DNA of 64,000 nucleotides, from positions 3,835,001 through 3,899,000 of the forward strand of contig NZ_CP149130.1 in NCBI RefSeq assembly GCF_037811135.1, given 5' to 3'. The notes under the pieces were generated by a model. That model searched no databases, was not told where the DNA came from, and saw only the letters and a program-made list of their open reading frames with translations. The first letter of the stretch is position 1. Each line of letters opens with the position of its first letter. Shown piece by piece: positions 56,088-64,000 of this stretch. Source of the DNA: Aeromonas rivipollensis (GTDB lineage: Bacteria > Pseudomonadota > Gammaproteobacteria > Enterobacterales > Aeromonadaceae). The translations under genes were made by a program, and so were the position numbers.

Positions 56088-58367
56088 TCAATCGGGCAGC
56101 TTGGTCTTGTGGCCCGCGCGCAGCAAACCGCCCAGACCGTGCTCTTCCAGGTAGCGGGCAAACAGGCCACGGAGCACGTGGGGATTGTCGTGCTTGAGGC
56201 CGTCGGCCATCAGCGCCTTCAGCTCGCCGAGATCGGATTGACGCAGCACGTACTTGATGCGGGAGATGTTGTGGGTGTTCATGCTGAAACGGCGATAGCC
56301 CATGGCCAGCAGCAGCAGCACACCGACCGGATCCCCGGCCAGCTCGCCACAGACCGAGACCGGCTTCTGGTAGCGATGGGAGGCATCGACCAGCAGTTGC
56401 AGGGCGCGGATCACCGCAGGATGGAAGGCGTCATAGATGCTGGCGACCCGGGCGTTGTTGCGATCCACCGCCAGCAGATACTGGGTCAGGTCATTGCTGC
56501 CCACCGACCAGAAGTCGATGAGGGGGGCCATCTCCGGCAGGATGTAGAGGGCGGAGGGCACCTCTATCATCACCCCCAGGCTGGGGTAGCGGATCACCGC
56601 ATCGCGGCTCGCCGCCTCTTCCGACACTTCACGCCAGGCCTGATCCAGCAGCCGGCGGGAAGCCTTGATTTCACTGACGCTGCTGATCATCGGCAGCATG
56701 ATGGCTAGATTGTCCAGCCCTTCGCTGGCGCGCAGCATGGCCTTGAGCTGCACCAGGAACAACTCGGGGTGATCCAGGGTGAGCCGGATCCCCCGCCAGC
56801 CAAGGAAGGGATTTTCCTCCACGATGGGGAAATAGGGCAATTGCTTGTCCCCCCCCACGTCCAGGGTGCGCATGCACACCGGGCGATCCCGATAAGTCTC
56901 CAGGATCCCGCGATAGCGCGCCGTCTGCTCCCATTCGGAGGGGAAGCTGTCCTGCAGCATGAAGGGGATCTCGGTGCGATAGAGCCCTACCCCGTCCGCC
57001 AGATGGTTGAGGGAGATCTCGGTGTCGGCGCTGAGGCCGGCGTTGAGCAGCAAGGAGACAGGGGTGCCGTCCGCCGTCTCCGAGGGTTGATTGTCGACGC
57101 TGCGCACCAGGGTATCGAGCGCCCGCTCCTCGTTGAGCAGTTGCCGGTACTCGGTCAGGATCACCTGATTGGGCTCGATGAAGAGATCACCGCTGTAGCC
57201 ATCGATGACCAGGGTGCGCCCGCCTATGTCACCCAGGGGCAGATCCACCCCCATGATGGCCGCCACCCCCATGGCGCGGGCCAGGATGGCGGCATGGGAG
57301 TTGGTTCCCCCCTTGAGCGACACCACGCCGCTCAGAAACTCCCGCGGGATCTCGGCGAGTATGGTGGCGGTCACCTCGTCGGCAACCAGTACCACCGGCT
57401 CCCCTATGGTGAGCTGCTCGGGTTCGTCCTGCACCAGCCGGCTGATGAGCCGCTGGGCGATGTCTTTCACATCGGTGGAGCGCTCCCGCAGGTAGGGATC
57501 CTTCATCCCCTTGAACTGCTCGATCAGCCGATCGCTGATGATCTTGACCGCGGAGATGGCGGTCCAGTGCTCCTTGCTGACCTTGTTGCGGATGGGCTTG
57601 ATGTAGCCAGGATCGTTCAGCAGGTGCAGATAGATGTCGAAGATGGCGACCGAATCCTGGCTGTAGCTCTCGCGAAAGCGCAGCGCCAGGCTCTCCAGAT
57701 CATGGCGTACCTCTTCCACCGCAAGCTCCAGCCGGGCCAGCTGCTTGCCGTGGTCCTCGTCCTTGCGCGGGGTGATGCTGTTGAGCGCCTTGCGGGGGCG
57801 CCACACCCAGGCCTTGGCGATGGCGATGCCGCTGGCACCGGCGATGCCGCGCAGTGGCTTGCTCCAGTCGGTCTTCTGCAGCCACCCCTTGGCCTGGGCC
57901 TGGGCGATGCGGGCCGCCAGCTGCGCCGCCAGGGTGACCATGAAGGACTCTTCCCCTTCATCGAAGAGGCGACTCTCTTTCTGCTGCACTACCAGAATGC
58001 CCACCACCTGGCGCTGGTGCATGATGGGGGCGCCGAGGAAGGAGCGAAACGCCTCTTCCGCGACATCGGGCAGGAACTTGAAACTGGGATGGGAGGGCGC
58101 ATCGGCCAGGTTGATCAGCTCTTCCCGCTGACCCACCAGACCGACTATGCCCTGCTCGAACGGCAAGGTGGCCTTGCCCACCGCCGACTCGGCCAGGCCA
58201 TCGGTGGCCGCCAGTCGATAGCGGCGCATGTCGGGCTCGGCGACATAAACGGAGCAGCAGTCCACCGTCATGGCGAGCCGGGTCTGGCTCACCAATGCTT
58301 GCAAGGCCTGTTCGAGGGTGTTGGCCTCGGCCATGCTCTCGACGATACGTCTGAGTTCCGTCAGCAA
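56088..58367 (-). CDS. ptsP: PTS-Ntr enzyme I (phosphoenolpyruvate-protein phosphotransferase PtsP)
   Basis: PtsP starts the nitrogen-related phosphotransfer chain (EI-Ntr to NPr to EIIA-Ntr), which regulates potassium transport, nitrogen metabolism and stress. The 759 residues comprise an N-terminal GAF domain (about 1-160), the swivelling domain with the phosphorylated His in GGTNSHAAILARAMG (about residue 356), and a PEP-binding TIM barrel (KASRRLLDQAW through CGELAGDPVGVLLLLAMG). It starts 13 bases after rppH, matching the E. coli rppH-ptsP order. Confidence 0.97.
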   Translation of the reverse strand: MLTELRRIVESMAEANTLEQALQALVSQTRLAMTVDCCSVYVAEPDMRRYRLAATDGLAESAVGKATLPFEQGIVGLVGQREELINLADAPSHPSFKFLPDVAEEAFRSFLGAPIMHQRQVVGILVVQQKESRLFDEGEESFMVTLAAQLAARIAQAQAKGWLQKTDWSKPLRGIAGASGIAIAKAWVWRPRKALNSITPRKDEDHGKQLARLELAVEEVRHDLESLALRFRESYSQDSVAIFDIYLHLLNDPGYIKPIRNKVSKEHWTAISAVKIISDRLIEQFKGMKDPYLRERSTDVKDIAQRLISRLVQDEPEQLTIGEPVVLVADEVTATILAEIPREFLSGVVSLKGGTNSHAAILARAMGVAAIMGVDLPLGDIGGRTLVIDGYSGDLFIEPNQVILTEYRQLLNEERALDTLVRSVDNQPSETADGTPVSLLLNAGLSADTEISLNHLADGVGLYRTEIPFMLQDSFPSEWEQTARYRGILETYRDRPVCMRTLDVGGDKQLPYFPIVEENPFLGWRGIRLTLDHPELFLVQLKAMLRASEGLDNLAIMLPMISSVSEIKASRRLLDQAWREVSEEAASRDAVIRYPSLGVMIEVPSALYILPEMAPLIDFWSVGSNDLTQYLLAVDRNNARVASIYDAFHPAVIRALQLLVDASHRYQKPVSVCGELAGDPVGVLLLLAMGYRRFSMNTHNISRIKYVLRQSDLGELKALMADGLKHDNPHVLRGLFARYLEEHGLGGLLRAGHKTKLPD

Positions 58368-58380
58368 CTAATTGTGCTCC

Positions 58381-58908
58381 TTAGCGCGAGCGGTTGCGCC
58401 GCCCATCCTTTCGATTAACCTGCACCACCGGCACCGGCATGGCCAGCGGGGCAAACTCCTTCATCACCCGGCGGTAAACTTCCCGCTTGAAGGAGACGAC
58501 CTGACGAACCGGGTACCAGAAGCTGACCCAACGCCAATCATCAAATTCCGGGTGACCATGACAGCCGAACTGGATCCTGGACTCTTTGCCAGGATCGAGC
58601 TGCAACAAAAACCATTTCTGCTTCTGGCCAATACAGACCGGTGAACTGTCCCAGCGAACGAGTCGTTTGGGTAAGCGATACTTCAGCCAGTTGCGACTGG
58701 TCGCCAGTATGGTCACATCCTCGGGCTTGAGGCCTATCTCCTCATACAGCTCGCGATACATGGCCTGTTCCGGCGATTCACCATCATCAACTCCCCCCTG
58801 CGGAAACTGCCAGGAGTGCTGCCCATAGCGCTTAGCCCACAATACTTGCCCGTCACGGTTACAGATCACGATGCCGACATTGGGACGAAATCCGTCGCCA
58901 TCTATCAC
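58381..58908 (-). CDS. rppH: RNA pyrophosphohydrolase RppH
   Basis: RppH removes pyrophosphate from the 5' end of mRNA and triggers RNase E decay. The 175-residue Nudix protein begins [20 protein letters not shown]; the Nudix box spans roughly residues 38-60 with the catalytic core [10 protein letters not shown]. The C-terminal Arg/Lys tail is typical. ptsP follows after 12 bases. Upstream lies the long intergenic region shared with mutH. Confidence 0.97.
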   Translation of the reverse strand: MIDGDGFRPNVGIVICNRDGQVLWAKRYGQHSWQFPQGGVDDGESPEQAMYRELYEEIGLKPEDVTILATSRNWLKYRLPKRLVRWDSSPVCIGQKQKWFLLQLDPGKESRIQFGCHGHPEFDDWRWVSFWYPVRQVVSFKREVYRRVMKEFAPLAMPVPVVQVNRKDGRRNRSR

Positions 58909-59068
58909 GTGATCACCTTATAAAGGCTGAATCTATAAAGAGATTGTTCCACATTCACCCCGTGGCGGCAAACAGGGACTGTCATCTTCCACTCATGAAT
59001 AACTTGGCATTTCAAGCAAAGTTATAAACAAACCGGAAGGACAAGCTCCGCAAGTTGCCCACCCAGAC

Positions 59069-59077
59069 TGTGCATAA
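59069..59077 (-). promoter_or_regulatory. DnaA box (TTATGCACA)
   Basis: TGTGCATAA on the + strand; its reverse complement TTATGCACA fits the DnaA consensus TTATNCACA exactly. Confidence 0.6.
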
Positions 59078-59287
59078 GCCTGTGATCAAGCGGGTATATA
59101 CAGTAGTTTTATACTACGACTTCAAATCATGCCGTATCATACCCGATTCATATAAAAACAAAATATTCATTTAAATACATACAGTTAATAATTAAAGACT
59201 GGATCAAGATCCATGTCTTTTACGCCCGAGGATCCTGGCTGTCAATTGTGAACAAGTTCGACTGTTCAAAGATCCACCAAGGCTAGT

Positions 59288-59296
59288 TTATCCACA
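59288..59296 (+). promoter_or_regulatory. Perfect DnaA box (TTATCCACA)
   Basis: Exact match to the highest-affinity DnaA box, just right of a GATC cluster (59202-59274). Confidence 0.7.
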
Positions 59297-59406
59297 AGGA
59301 TGGCGCATTATCTGCACCGATATGGCGAGAAAAATCGGCGTGCTCTCACATTTATTTCTGATGCCGGGCCCTGTATCACCACTTTATGTCAGTTATCCAA
59401 GATTTC

Positions 59407-59415
59407 TGTGGATAA
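59407..59415 (-). promoter_or_regulatory. Perfect DnaA box in reverse orientation
   Basis: TGTGGATAA, the reverse complement of TTATCCACA; a near-match TTATCCAAG lies six bases to its left (59393-59401). Confidence 0.7.
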
Positions 59416-59611
59416 CTATGTGCAACAGCCAGGCCAAACCCTTGGACAACTCGCAGCAACCGGGATCCTCCCGTTCTCCAGGCTGGAGAAAATAGTCAAA
59501 TTCCTTTAAAATCATTGCCATAGATGAAAATTCATAATCCTGCCCCCTCTGTGTATAGCCGGGCAAGGATCGGTTACAAAATCAGCGATCCTCTGTCAGG
59601 ATCAAACTTGT

Positions 59612-59621
59612 CCCCCCCCCC
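59612..59621 (+). repeat. Ten-cytosine tract upstream of mutH
   Basis: Ten consecutive C residues end 22 bases before the mutH ATG and just before its ribosome binding site (CAGGAG). Tracts of this length are prone to slipped-strand length change, especially when mismatch repair is lost. Confidence 0.85.
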
Positions 59622-59643
59622 TTCTCGCCAACAGGAGCCCCTC

Positions 59644-60318
59644 ATGCCCGCCAACCCACAGTCAGAGCAGGAATTGCTGGCGCGCGCCTACGCCATGGCG
59701 GGCTTCACCCTGGCCCAGCTCGCAGCGACGGCCGGCATCCCTGTGCCACGGGATCTCCGGCGGGACAAGGGCTGGATCGGCCAGTTGATCGAGTGGCAGC
59801 TGGGCGCCAGCGCGGGCAGCCGGCCGGAGCAGGACTTCCCCGATCTCGGTATAGAGCTCAAGACGATCCCGATCGATCCTCAGGGCAAACCGCTGGAAAC
59901 TACCTTCGTCTGCGTCGCCCCCCTCATCGGGATCAGCGGCCAGCGCTGGGAGGAGTCCAATGTGCGCAACAAGCTGTCGCGGGTACTCTGGATCCCGGTG
60001 GAGGGCAGCCGCACCATCCCCGTCGGTGAGCGCCGGGTCGGCATGCCGTTGCTGTGGAGCCCGAACGAAGAAGAAGACAGGTTGCTGCGTCAGGATTGGG
60101 AGGAGCTGATGGACATGATAGTGCTGGGGGAGGTGGAGCAGATCAGCGCCCGCCACGGCCAGGTCATGCAGCTGCGCCCCAAGGCGGCCAACAGCAAGGC
60201 ACTGACCCGCGCCATCGGCCGCAATGGCCAGCCGATCCAGACACTGCCAAGGGGCTTCTATCTCAAGATTGATTTCACTCACCAGCTGCTTCGGCGTCAT
60301 TTCGCCCTGCCTGCCTGA
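59644..60318 (+). CDS. mutH: DNA mismatch repair endonuclease MutH
   Basis: MutH nicks the unmethylated strand at hemimethylated GATC sites after activation by MutS and MutL. The 224-residue length fits the family. The restriction-enzyme-like catalytic triad is Asp64, Glu71 and Lys73 in [19 protein letters not shown] lies ten bases before the ATG at 59644; the longer frame from 59524 crosses the poly-C tract and non-family sequence. Presence of mutH implies Dam methylation in this organism. The region upstream carries DnaA boxes, many GATC sites and a C10 tract. Confidence 0.96.
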   Translation: MPANPQSEQELLARAYAMAGFTLAQLAATAGIPVPRDLRRDKGWIGQLIEWQLGASAGSRPEQDFPDLGIELKTIPIDPQGKPLETTFVCVAPLIGISGQRWEESNVRNKLSRVLWIPVEGSRTIPVGERRVGMPLLWSPNEEEDRLLRQDWEELMDMIVLGEVEQISARHGQVMQLRPKAANSKALTRAIGRNGQPIQTLPRGFYLKIDFTHQLLRRHFALPA

Positions 60319-60401
60319 CGATTGCTATCAACATCCTTGTCATAAAGTGATATAAAAATGAACAGCACTACTTTCTTCGCAGTCAGTGACAAGGAGTCCA
60401 T

Positions 60402-60731
60402 ATGCCGATCAACAAGCAATTTCTCAAGTCCCGCCCCGAGGTCAAGGTGACCTTCGCAGTGGAAAAAGAGGCCGCGGGCGAGGCCGAACAGGTCTTGCTG
60501 CTGGGGGAGTTCAGCCAGTGGCAGCCCATTGAATTGAAAAGAATGAAGAGCGGGGAGTTCAAGGCAACCCTCAACCTTCCCACCGATGGCCCCAGCCATT
60601 TCGAGTATTGCTACCAACTGGTGCAGCCGGACGGGGAAACCCGTTATGACAACGATTGGGAAGCGGACGACTACGTGCCCGGCCCCTTCGGACGCGACAA
60701 CTCTGTGGTGCGGGTCAGCCAGCCTGGCTGA
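60402..60731 (+). CDS. Stand-alone CBM48/isoamylase-early-domain protein
   Basis: A 109-residue cytoplasmic protein consisting only of an immunoglobulin-like glycogen-binding domain of the type found at the N-terminus of branching and debranching enzymes and in AMPK beta subunits. Typical features are VLLLGEFSQWQPIELKRM, an FKATLNLP strand and the FEYCYQLVQPDGETRYDNDW segment. No catalytic domain is attached. It follows mutH by 83 bases and has its own terminator. It may target glycogen or act as an adaptor, but this is inferred from the fold alone. Confidence 0.82.
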   Translation: MPINKQFLKSRPEVKVTFAVEKEAAGEAEQVLLLGEFSQWQPIELKRMKSGEFKATLNLPTDGPSHFEYCYQLVQPDGETRYDNDWEADDYVPGPFGRDNSVVRVSQPG

Positions 60732-60757
60732 AGCCGGTCTGTGTGAAACGCACATAC

Positions 60758-60786
60758 AAAAAAGGCTCGCCATTGGCGAGCCTTTT
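60758..60786. terminator. Bidirectional terminator between the CBM48 gene and rplS
   Basis: GGCTCGCC / GGCGAGCC stem with an ATT loop, six A residues on the left and four T residues on the right; it serves both converging transcripts. Confidence 0.9.
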
Positions 60787-60824
60787 CACTACCTGTCGAG
60801 AATTCGACACCAATTCGAATCGAA

Positions 60825-61172
60825 TTAGTTGAGCTTCTCTTTGATACGAGCAGCTTTGCCGGACAGGTTGCGCAGGTAGTACAGCTTGGCGCGGCGAACA
60901 TCACCACGACGCTTCAGTTCTACACTGTGGATCAGCGGAGAGTGAGTCTGGAATACACGCTCAACACCTTCGCCGTTGGAGATCTTGCGAACGGTGAAAG
61001 CAGAGTGCAGACCGCGGTTACGCTTGGCAATGACGATGCCTTCGAAAGCCTGCAGACGCTCTTTACCACCTTCTTTAACACGAACTTGAACACGTACGGT
61101 GTCGCCCTGGGCAAATGCCGGGATGTCGGTACGCAGTTGCTCTTGTTCAAGCTGCTGAATAATCTTGCTCAT
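60825..61172 (-). CDS. rplS: 50S ribosomal protein L19
   Basis: L19 lies at the subunit interface near bridge B8. The 115 residues begin [20 protein letters not shown] and carry the conserved [19 protein letters not shown] and [14 protein letters not shown] segments. It is the last gene of the rpsP-rimM-trmD-rplS operon, 32 bases after trmD. Confidence 0.98.
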
Positions 61173-61204
61173 TGTCTTTCCTTACCTAGGATAAACTGAA
61201 AACT

Positions 61205-61954
61205 CTACTTAACGCTGTCACGCACTTCGCGGACATACTCGGCAAGAAGTGATTCTTGCTCGTCAGTCAGAGCTAGGTTGTTAATAAGTTCCGGCCTTCT
61301 CTGCCAGGTTCGTCCGAGCGACTGCTTGAGACGCCAGCGCCGAATCACTTCGTGATTGCCGCTTGTCAGCGCCTCGGGCACCGCCAATCCATCCAACAAC
61401 TCCGGCCGAGTGTAGTGGGGATGATCCAGCAGGCCATCCGTGAAGGAGTCCTGCTCGGCACTGGCCTGATCGCCCAAGACCCCGGGGACCAGACGCGAAA
61501 CCGCATCGATCAGGGTCATGGCAGGCAACTCGCCACCACTTAACACGTAATCCCCGATAGACCACTCTTCGTCGACTTCGGTTTGTATCACGCGTTCATC
61601 GATACCTTCGTATCGACCGGCGACCAGAATCAGTTTCTGATTCGTCGCCAACTCGGTTACGCCCGCTTGAGTCAGCTTGCGCCCCTGAGGAGAGAGATAG
61701 ATGACTTTCGCCCCGTCTCCCGCCGCTTGCTTGGCTGCATGAATCGCATCACGCAGCGGCTGAACCATCATCAGCATCCCAGGCCCACCACCATAAGGAC
61801 GATCATCGACCGTACGGTGTTTGTCGTGGGTGAAATCCCGAGGGTTCCAGCACTCAATCTGCAGCAGGCCACTCTTGACGGCCCGACCCGTTACCCCGTG
61901 CTCGGTAATGGCTCGGAACATTTCCGGGAAGAGGCTGATCACCCCAATCCACAT
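61205..61954 (-). CDS. trmD: tRNA (guanine-N1-)-methyltransferase
   Basis: TrmD methylates G37 next to the anticodon of tRNAs reading CNN and CGG-type codons, preventing frameshifts. The 249-residue SPOUT protein begins [20 protein letters not shown]. The trefoil knot holds S-adenosylmethionine ([24 protein letters not shown] and [14 protein letters not shown]). It lies between rimM and rplS as in E. coli. Confidence 0.98.
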   Translation of the reverse strand: MWIGVISLFPEMFRAITEHGVTGRAVKSGLLQIECWNPRDFTHDKHRTVDDRPYGGGPGMLMMVQPLRDAIHAAKQAAGDGAKVIYLSPQGRKLTQAGVTELATNQKLILVAGRYEGIDERVIQTEVDEEWSIGDYVLSGGELPAMTLIDAVSRLVPGVLGDQASAEQDSFTDGLLDHPHYTRPELLDGLAVPEALTSGNHEVIRRWRLKQSLGRTWQRRPELINNLALTDEQESLLAEYVREVRDSVK

Positions 61955-61988
61955 AAGAAACCTCCGGCACCCGTGTTAGCGCGGGAAA

Positions 61989-62510
61989 CTAGAAACCAGG
62001 ATCCCAATCAACTTCGATTGTTCGAGCAGTCAGATCAATATTCTTGATCACCTGCTCTTCCAGGAACGGGATCAGCCGCTCCTTTGCACCAAAGGCATCT
62101 TTTACATTGGCCTCAACCACCAACACATCGTTGGAGCCGGTTTCCATCAATTCGGTCACCTTGCCCAGGTCGTATCCCTTGGTGGTCATCACGGAGCAAC
62201 CAATCAGGTCACGCCAGTAGAATTCACCTTCAGGCAACGCAGGCAACAGATCGGCGGCTACGCCAATCTCGACATTGGTCAATGCCAGGGCATCCTCGCG
62301 CACATCGATACCATCGAGCTTGCAGATCAGACCCTTGTTGTGACGCTTCCAGGCCGAAACCTGAATCTCACGCCACACCCCGTTCTGATTGATCAGCCAG
62401 GGGTTGTAATCGAAAATCGCTTCGGCAACATCGGTGAAGGAGTTCACTTTAAGCCAGCCCTTGATGCCGTAGACGGTACCCAGGGTGCCCAGAACTATAG
62501 GTTTTTCCAC
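61989..62510 (-). CDS. rimM: 16S rRNA processing protein RimM
   Basis: RimM assists maturation of the 30S head and binds S19. The 173-residue protein has the N-terminal RimM barrel ([20 protein letters not shown]) and a C-terminal PRC-barrel ([11 protein letters not shown] and DVLVVEANV, ending IEVDWDPGF). It lies 24 bases after rpsP in the conserved operon. Confidence 0.97.
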   Translation of the reverse strand: MEKPIVLGTLGTVYGIKGWLKVNSFTDVAEAIFDYNPWLINQNGVWREIQVSAWKRHNKGLICKLDGIDVREDALALTNVEIGVAADLLPALPEGEFYWRDLIGCSVMTTKGYDLGKVTELMETGSNDVLVVEANVKDAFGAKERLIPFLEEQVIKNIDLTARTIEVDWDPGF

Positions 62511-62534
62511 CTTAACTCCTTACCGTTTGGCTGA

Positions 62535-62783
62535 TTAAGCAGCTTTTTTAGCGTCTTTGATCAGCTTGGCAACGCGGTCAGAAACAGCGGCACCAGTAGC
62601 AACCCAATGCTCGATACGAGCCAGGTCCAGGTTCAGCTTTTCAGCGTTACCAGCAGCAACCGGGTTGAAGAAACCAACGCGCTCGATGAAGCGACCGTCA
62701 CGGGCGCAACGGCTGTCAGAAACTACTACCTGGTAGAACGGACGCTTTTTCGCGCCACCACGTTGTAAACGAATGGTTACCAT
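62535..62783 (-). CDS. rpsP: 30S ribosomal protein S16
   Basis: S16 is an early-assembly protein of the small subunit. The 82 residues begin [20 protein letters not shown] and contain [21 protein letters not shown]. It heads the rpsP-rimM-trmD-rplS operon; its promoter should lie in the 62784-62916 gap, upstream of the ffh terminator. Confidence 0.98.
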   Translation of the reverse strand: MVTIRLQRGGAKKRPFYQVVVSDSRCARDGRFIERVGFFNPVAAGNAEKLNLDLARIEHWVATGAAVSDRVAKLIKDAKKAA

Positions 62784-62916
62784 ATCGTCCTCATGAACAT
62801 CTAATGAACAAGGCCTGCAAATACGCAGACCCTAGCTTAAAATAAGCCGCGTAATTCTACTTGGATTCGTAATAATTGCAACCAAGCCTGCTATTTTTTG
62901 CGCAGGAGTCGGCATG

Positions 62917-62944
62917 AAAAAGGCTCACCGCGGTGAGCCTTTTT
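62917..62944. terminator. Terminator of ffh
   Basis: GGCTCACCG / CGGTGAGCC perfect stem, flanked by A and T runs; in the minus direction it follows the ffh stop by about 18 bases. Confidence 0.9.
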
Positions 62945-62962
62945 GCCTGACAAGCAGGAAAA

Positions 62963-64000
62963 TCAGAACGGACCGCGTCCGCCGCCACCGAATCCGGGCG
63001 GCAGCATGTTCTTCATCTGGCCCATCATCTTGCGCATGCCGCCCTTGCCGGACATCTTCTTCATCATGCGCTGCATCTCGGTGAACTGCTTGAGCAGCTT
63101 GTTGACGTCCTGCACCTGCATGCCGGAACCTGCGGCGATACGGCGCTTGCGGGAGCCCTTGATGAGATCAGGATGGGCGCGCTCCTTGGGCGTCATGGAG
63201 CTGATGATGGCCTCCATCCGCACAGTGATCTTGTCATCCATCTGATCTTTCACGTTATCCGGCAGACCGGACATACCGGGCAGCTTGTCGAGCATGCCCA
63301 TCATGCCGCCCATGTTGCGCATCTGGGCCAACTGCTCGCGGAAATCTTCCAGATCGAAGCCCTTGCCGCTCTTGACCTTGCTGGCCAGCTTGGCGGCTTT
63401 TTCCTTGTCGACTGTGCGTTCCACTTCCTCGATAAGCGACAGCACATCGCCCATGCCGAGGATACGGGACGCGAGTCGGTCCGGGTGGAAGGGCTCAAGG
63501 GCATCGGTCTTCTCGCCCATACCGATGAACTTGACCGGCTTGCCGGTGATGTGGCGTACCGACAGGGCGGCACCGCCGCGGGCGTCGCCGTCCGCCTTGG
63601 TGAGGATGACGCCGGTGAGCGGCAGCGCTTCGTTGAACGCCTTGGCGGTATTGGCGGCATCCTGACCTGTCATGGCATCCACCACAAACAGGGTCTCGAC
63701 CGGCTTGATGGTGGCGTGAAGATCCTGGATCTCCGCCATCATCTCGGTGTCCACGTGCAGACGACCGGCGGTATCGACGATCACCACGTCATAGAATTTC
63801 TTGCGTGCCTGATCGATGGCGGCGGTGGCGATCGCCACCGGCTTCTGGGTCACATCGCTCGGGAAGAAATCGACCGCGATGTCGTTGGCCAGAGTCTCGA
63901 GCTGCTTGATCGCCGCGGGGCGATAGACGTCGGCACTGACGACCAGCACCTTCTTCTTGTGGCGCTCTTTGAGCAGCTTGGCGAGTTTGCCCACAGTCGT
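62963..64000 (-). CDS. ffh: Signal recognition particle protein Ffh, 5' truncated by window edge
   Basis: Ffh binds 4.5S RNA and signal sequences and delivers nascent membrane proteins to FtsY. The frame is open to base 64000; 345 codons are visible against about 455 in E. coli, so the N domain and part of the G domain lie outside. Visible are the end of the P-loop (TTVGKLAKLL), VIVDTAGRLHVD (G3), the ILTKADGDARGGAALS segment (G4) and the methionine-rich M domain with its Met/Gly tail (MKNMLPPGFGGG). It precedes rpsP, as in E. coli. Confidence 0.97.
   Translation of the reverse strand, partial: TTVGKLAKLLKERHKKKVLVVSADVYRPAAIKQLETLANDIAVDFFPSDVTQKPVAIATAAIDQARKKFYDVVIVDTAGRLHVDTEMMAEIQDLHATIKPVETLFVVDAMTGQDAANTAKAFNEALPLTGVILTKADGDARGGAALSVRHITGKPVKFIGMGEKTDALEPFHPDRLASRILGMGDVLSLIEEVERTVDKEKAAKLASKVKSGKGFDLEDFREQLAQMRNMGGMMGMLDKLPGMSGLPDNVKDQMDDKITVRMEAIISSMTPKERAHPDLIKGSRKRRIAAGSGMQVQDVNKLLKQFTEMQRMMKKMSGKGGMRKMMGQMKNMLPPGFGGGGRGPF

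Larger units (their letters stand above)
58909..59643. promoter_or_regulatory. 735-base rppH-mutH intergenic region with DnaA boxes, AT-rich core and GATC cluster
   Basis: The largest gene-free stretch of the window, between divergent rppH and mutH. It contains three sites matching the DnaA box TTATNCACA: 59069-59077 (reverse), 59288-59296 (forward, TTATCCACA) and 59407-59415 (reverse, TTATCCACA), plus a near-match at 59393. A segment at about 59100-59200 falls to roughly 23-33% G+C. Ten GATC sites occur where about three are expected. The layout resembles an origin or a DnaA-titration site, though genome context argues against the main oriC. A 69-codon frame at 59300-59509 is not convincing. 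Confidence 0.6.

Noticed and set aside
59300..59509. A 69-codon frame inside the rppH-mutH intergenic region
   Set aside because: No ribosome binding site, no recognisable product, and it runs through DnaA boxes; more likely regulatory DNA.
58909..59643. Main chromosomal origin oriC
   Set aside because: The sequence has origin-like features, but mnmG, mioC, dnaA or other usual oriC neighbours are absent; a secondary DnaA-binding locus is the safer reading.

Overview
The window is a gene-dense, roughly 60% G+C stretch of a gammaproteobacterial chromosome and most resembles Aeromonas. Pointers to that genus are a Tap-type type IV pilus cluster (PilY1/TapY1 followed by a TapY2-like protein), an HlyU-type regulator, the dcuA-aspA-fxsA-groES-groEL neighbourhood, and the rapA-rluA, nadE-glnB, rnr-rlmB, rpsP-rimM-trmD-rplS and ribF-ileS-lspA-fkpB-ispH blocks. 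The genus call is an inference; nothing was searched. I see no tRNA, rRNA, insertion sequence, prophage or CRISPR array, so this reads as core chromosome with small accessory pockets.

Layout. 0-6 kb: the 3' part of rapA, rluA, a YjfB-like motility protein and a c-di-GMP signalling pair (membrane GGDEF-EAL protein plus a periplasmic molybdopterin-fold protein). 6-13.5 kb: groEL/groES behind a sigma-32 promoter, a MATE exporter, fxsA, aspA and dcuA (anaerobic aspartate/fumarate metabolism). 13.5-22 kb: gshA, an M16 peptidase, a YqaA-like membrane protein, an oxidoreductase, a membrane protein with a winged-helix tail, and two tandem small secreted proteins. 22-29 kb: fpr, the rpsF-rpsR-rplI operon (no priB), mntH with a Fur box, an AlaX-like tRNA editing protein, an EamA exporter, an ElaA acetyltransferase and a Crp/Fnr regulator. 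29-36 kb: rnr-rlmB, a diguanylate cyclase, then nadE-glnB-lytic transglycosylase-luxS. 36-43 kb: type IV pilus minor pilins and PilY1. 43-51 kb: ispH-fkpB-lspA-ileS-ribF, then murJ and rpsT. 51-56 kb: hlyU, nhaR, a small periplasmic protein, nhaA, thyA, lgt. 56-64 kb: ptsP-rppH, a long intergenic region, mutH, a lone CBM48 protein, rplS-trmD-rimM-rpsP and the 3' part of ffh.

The least explained signals are these. (1) The 735-base region before mutH combines three consensus DnaA boxes, a very AT-rich segment, excess GATC sites and a ten-C tract just upstream of the mutH ribosome binding site. (2) Degenerate echoes of the 3' coding tails of rapA and murJ lie just beyond their stop codons. (3) A four-helix membrane protein carries a coiled coil and a C-terminal winged helix. 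(4) Two tandem small secreted paralogues have no recognised family. (5) The MATE exporter has its only good ribosome binding site in the wrong frame.
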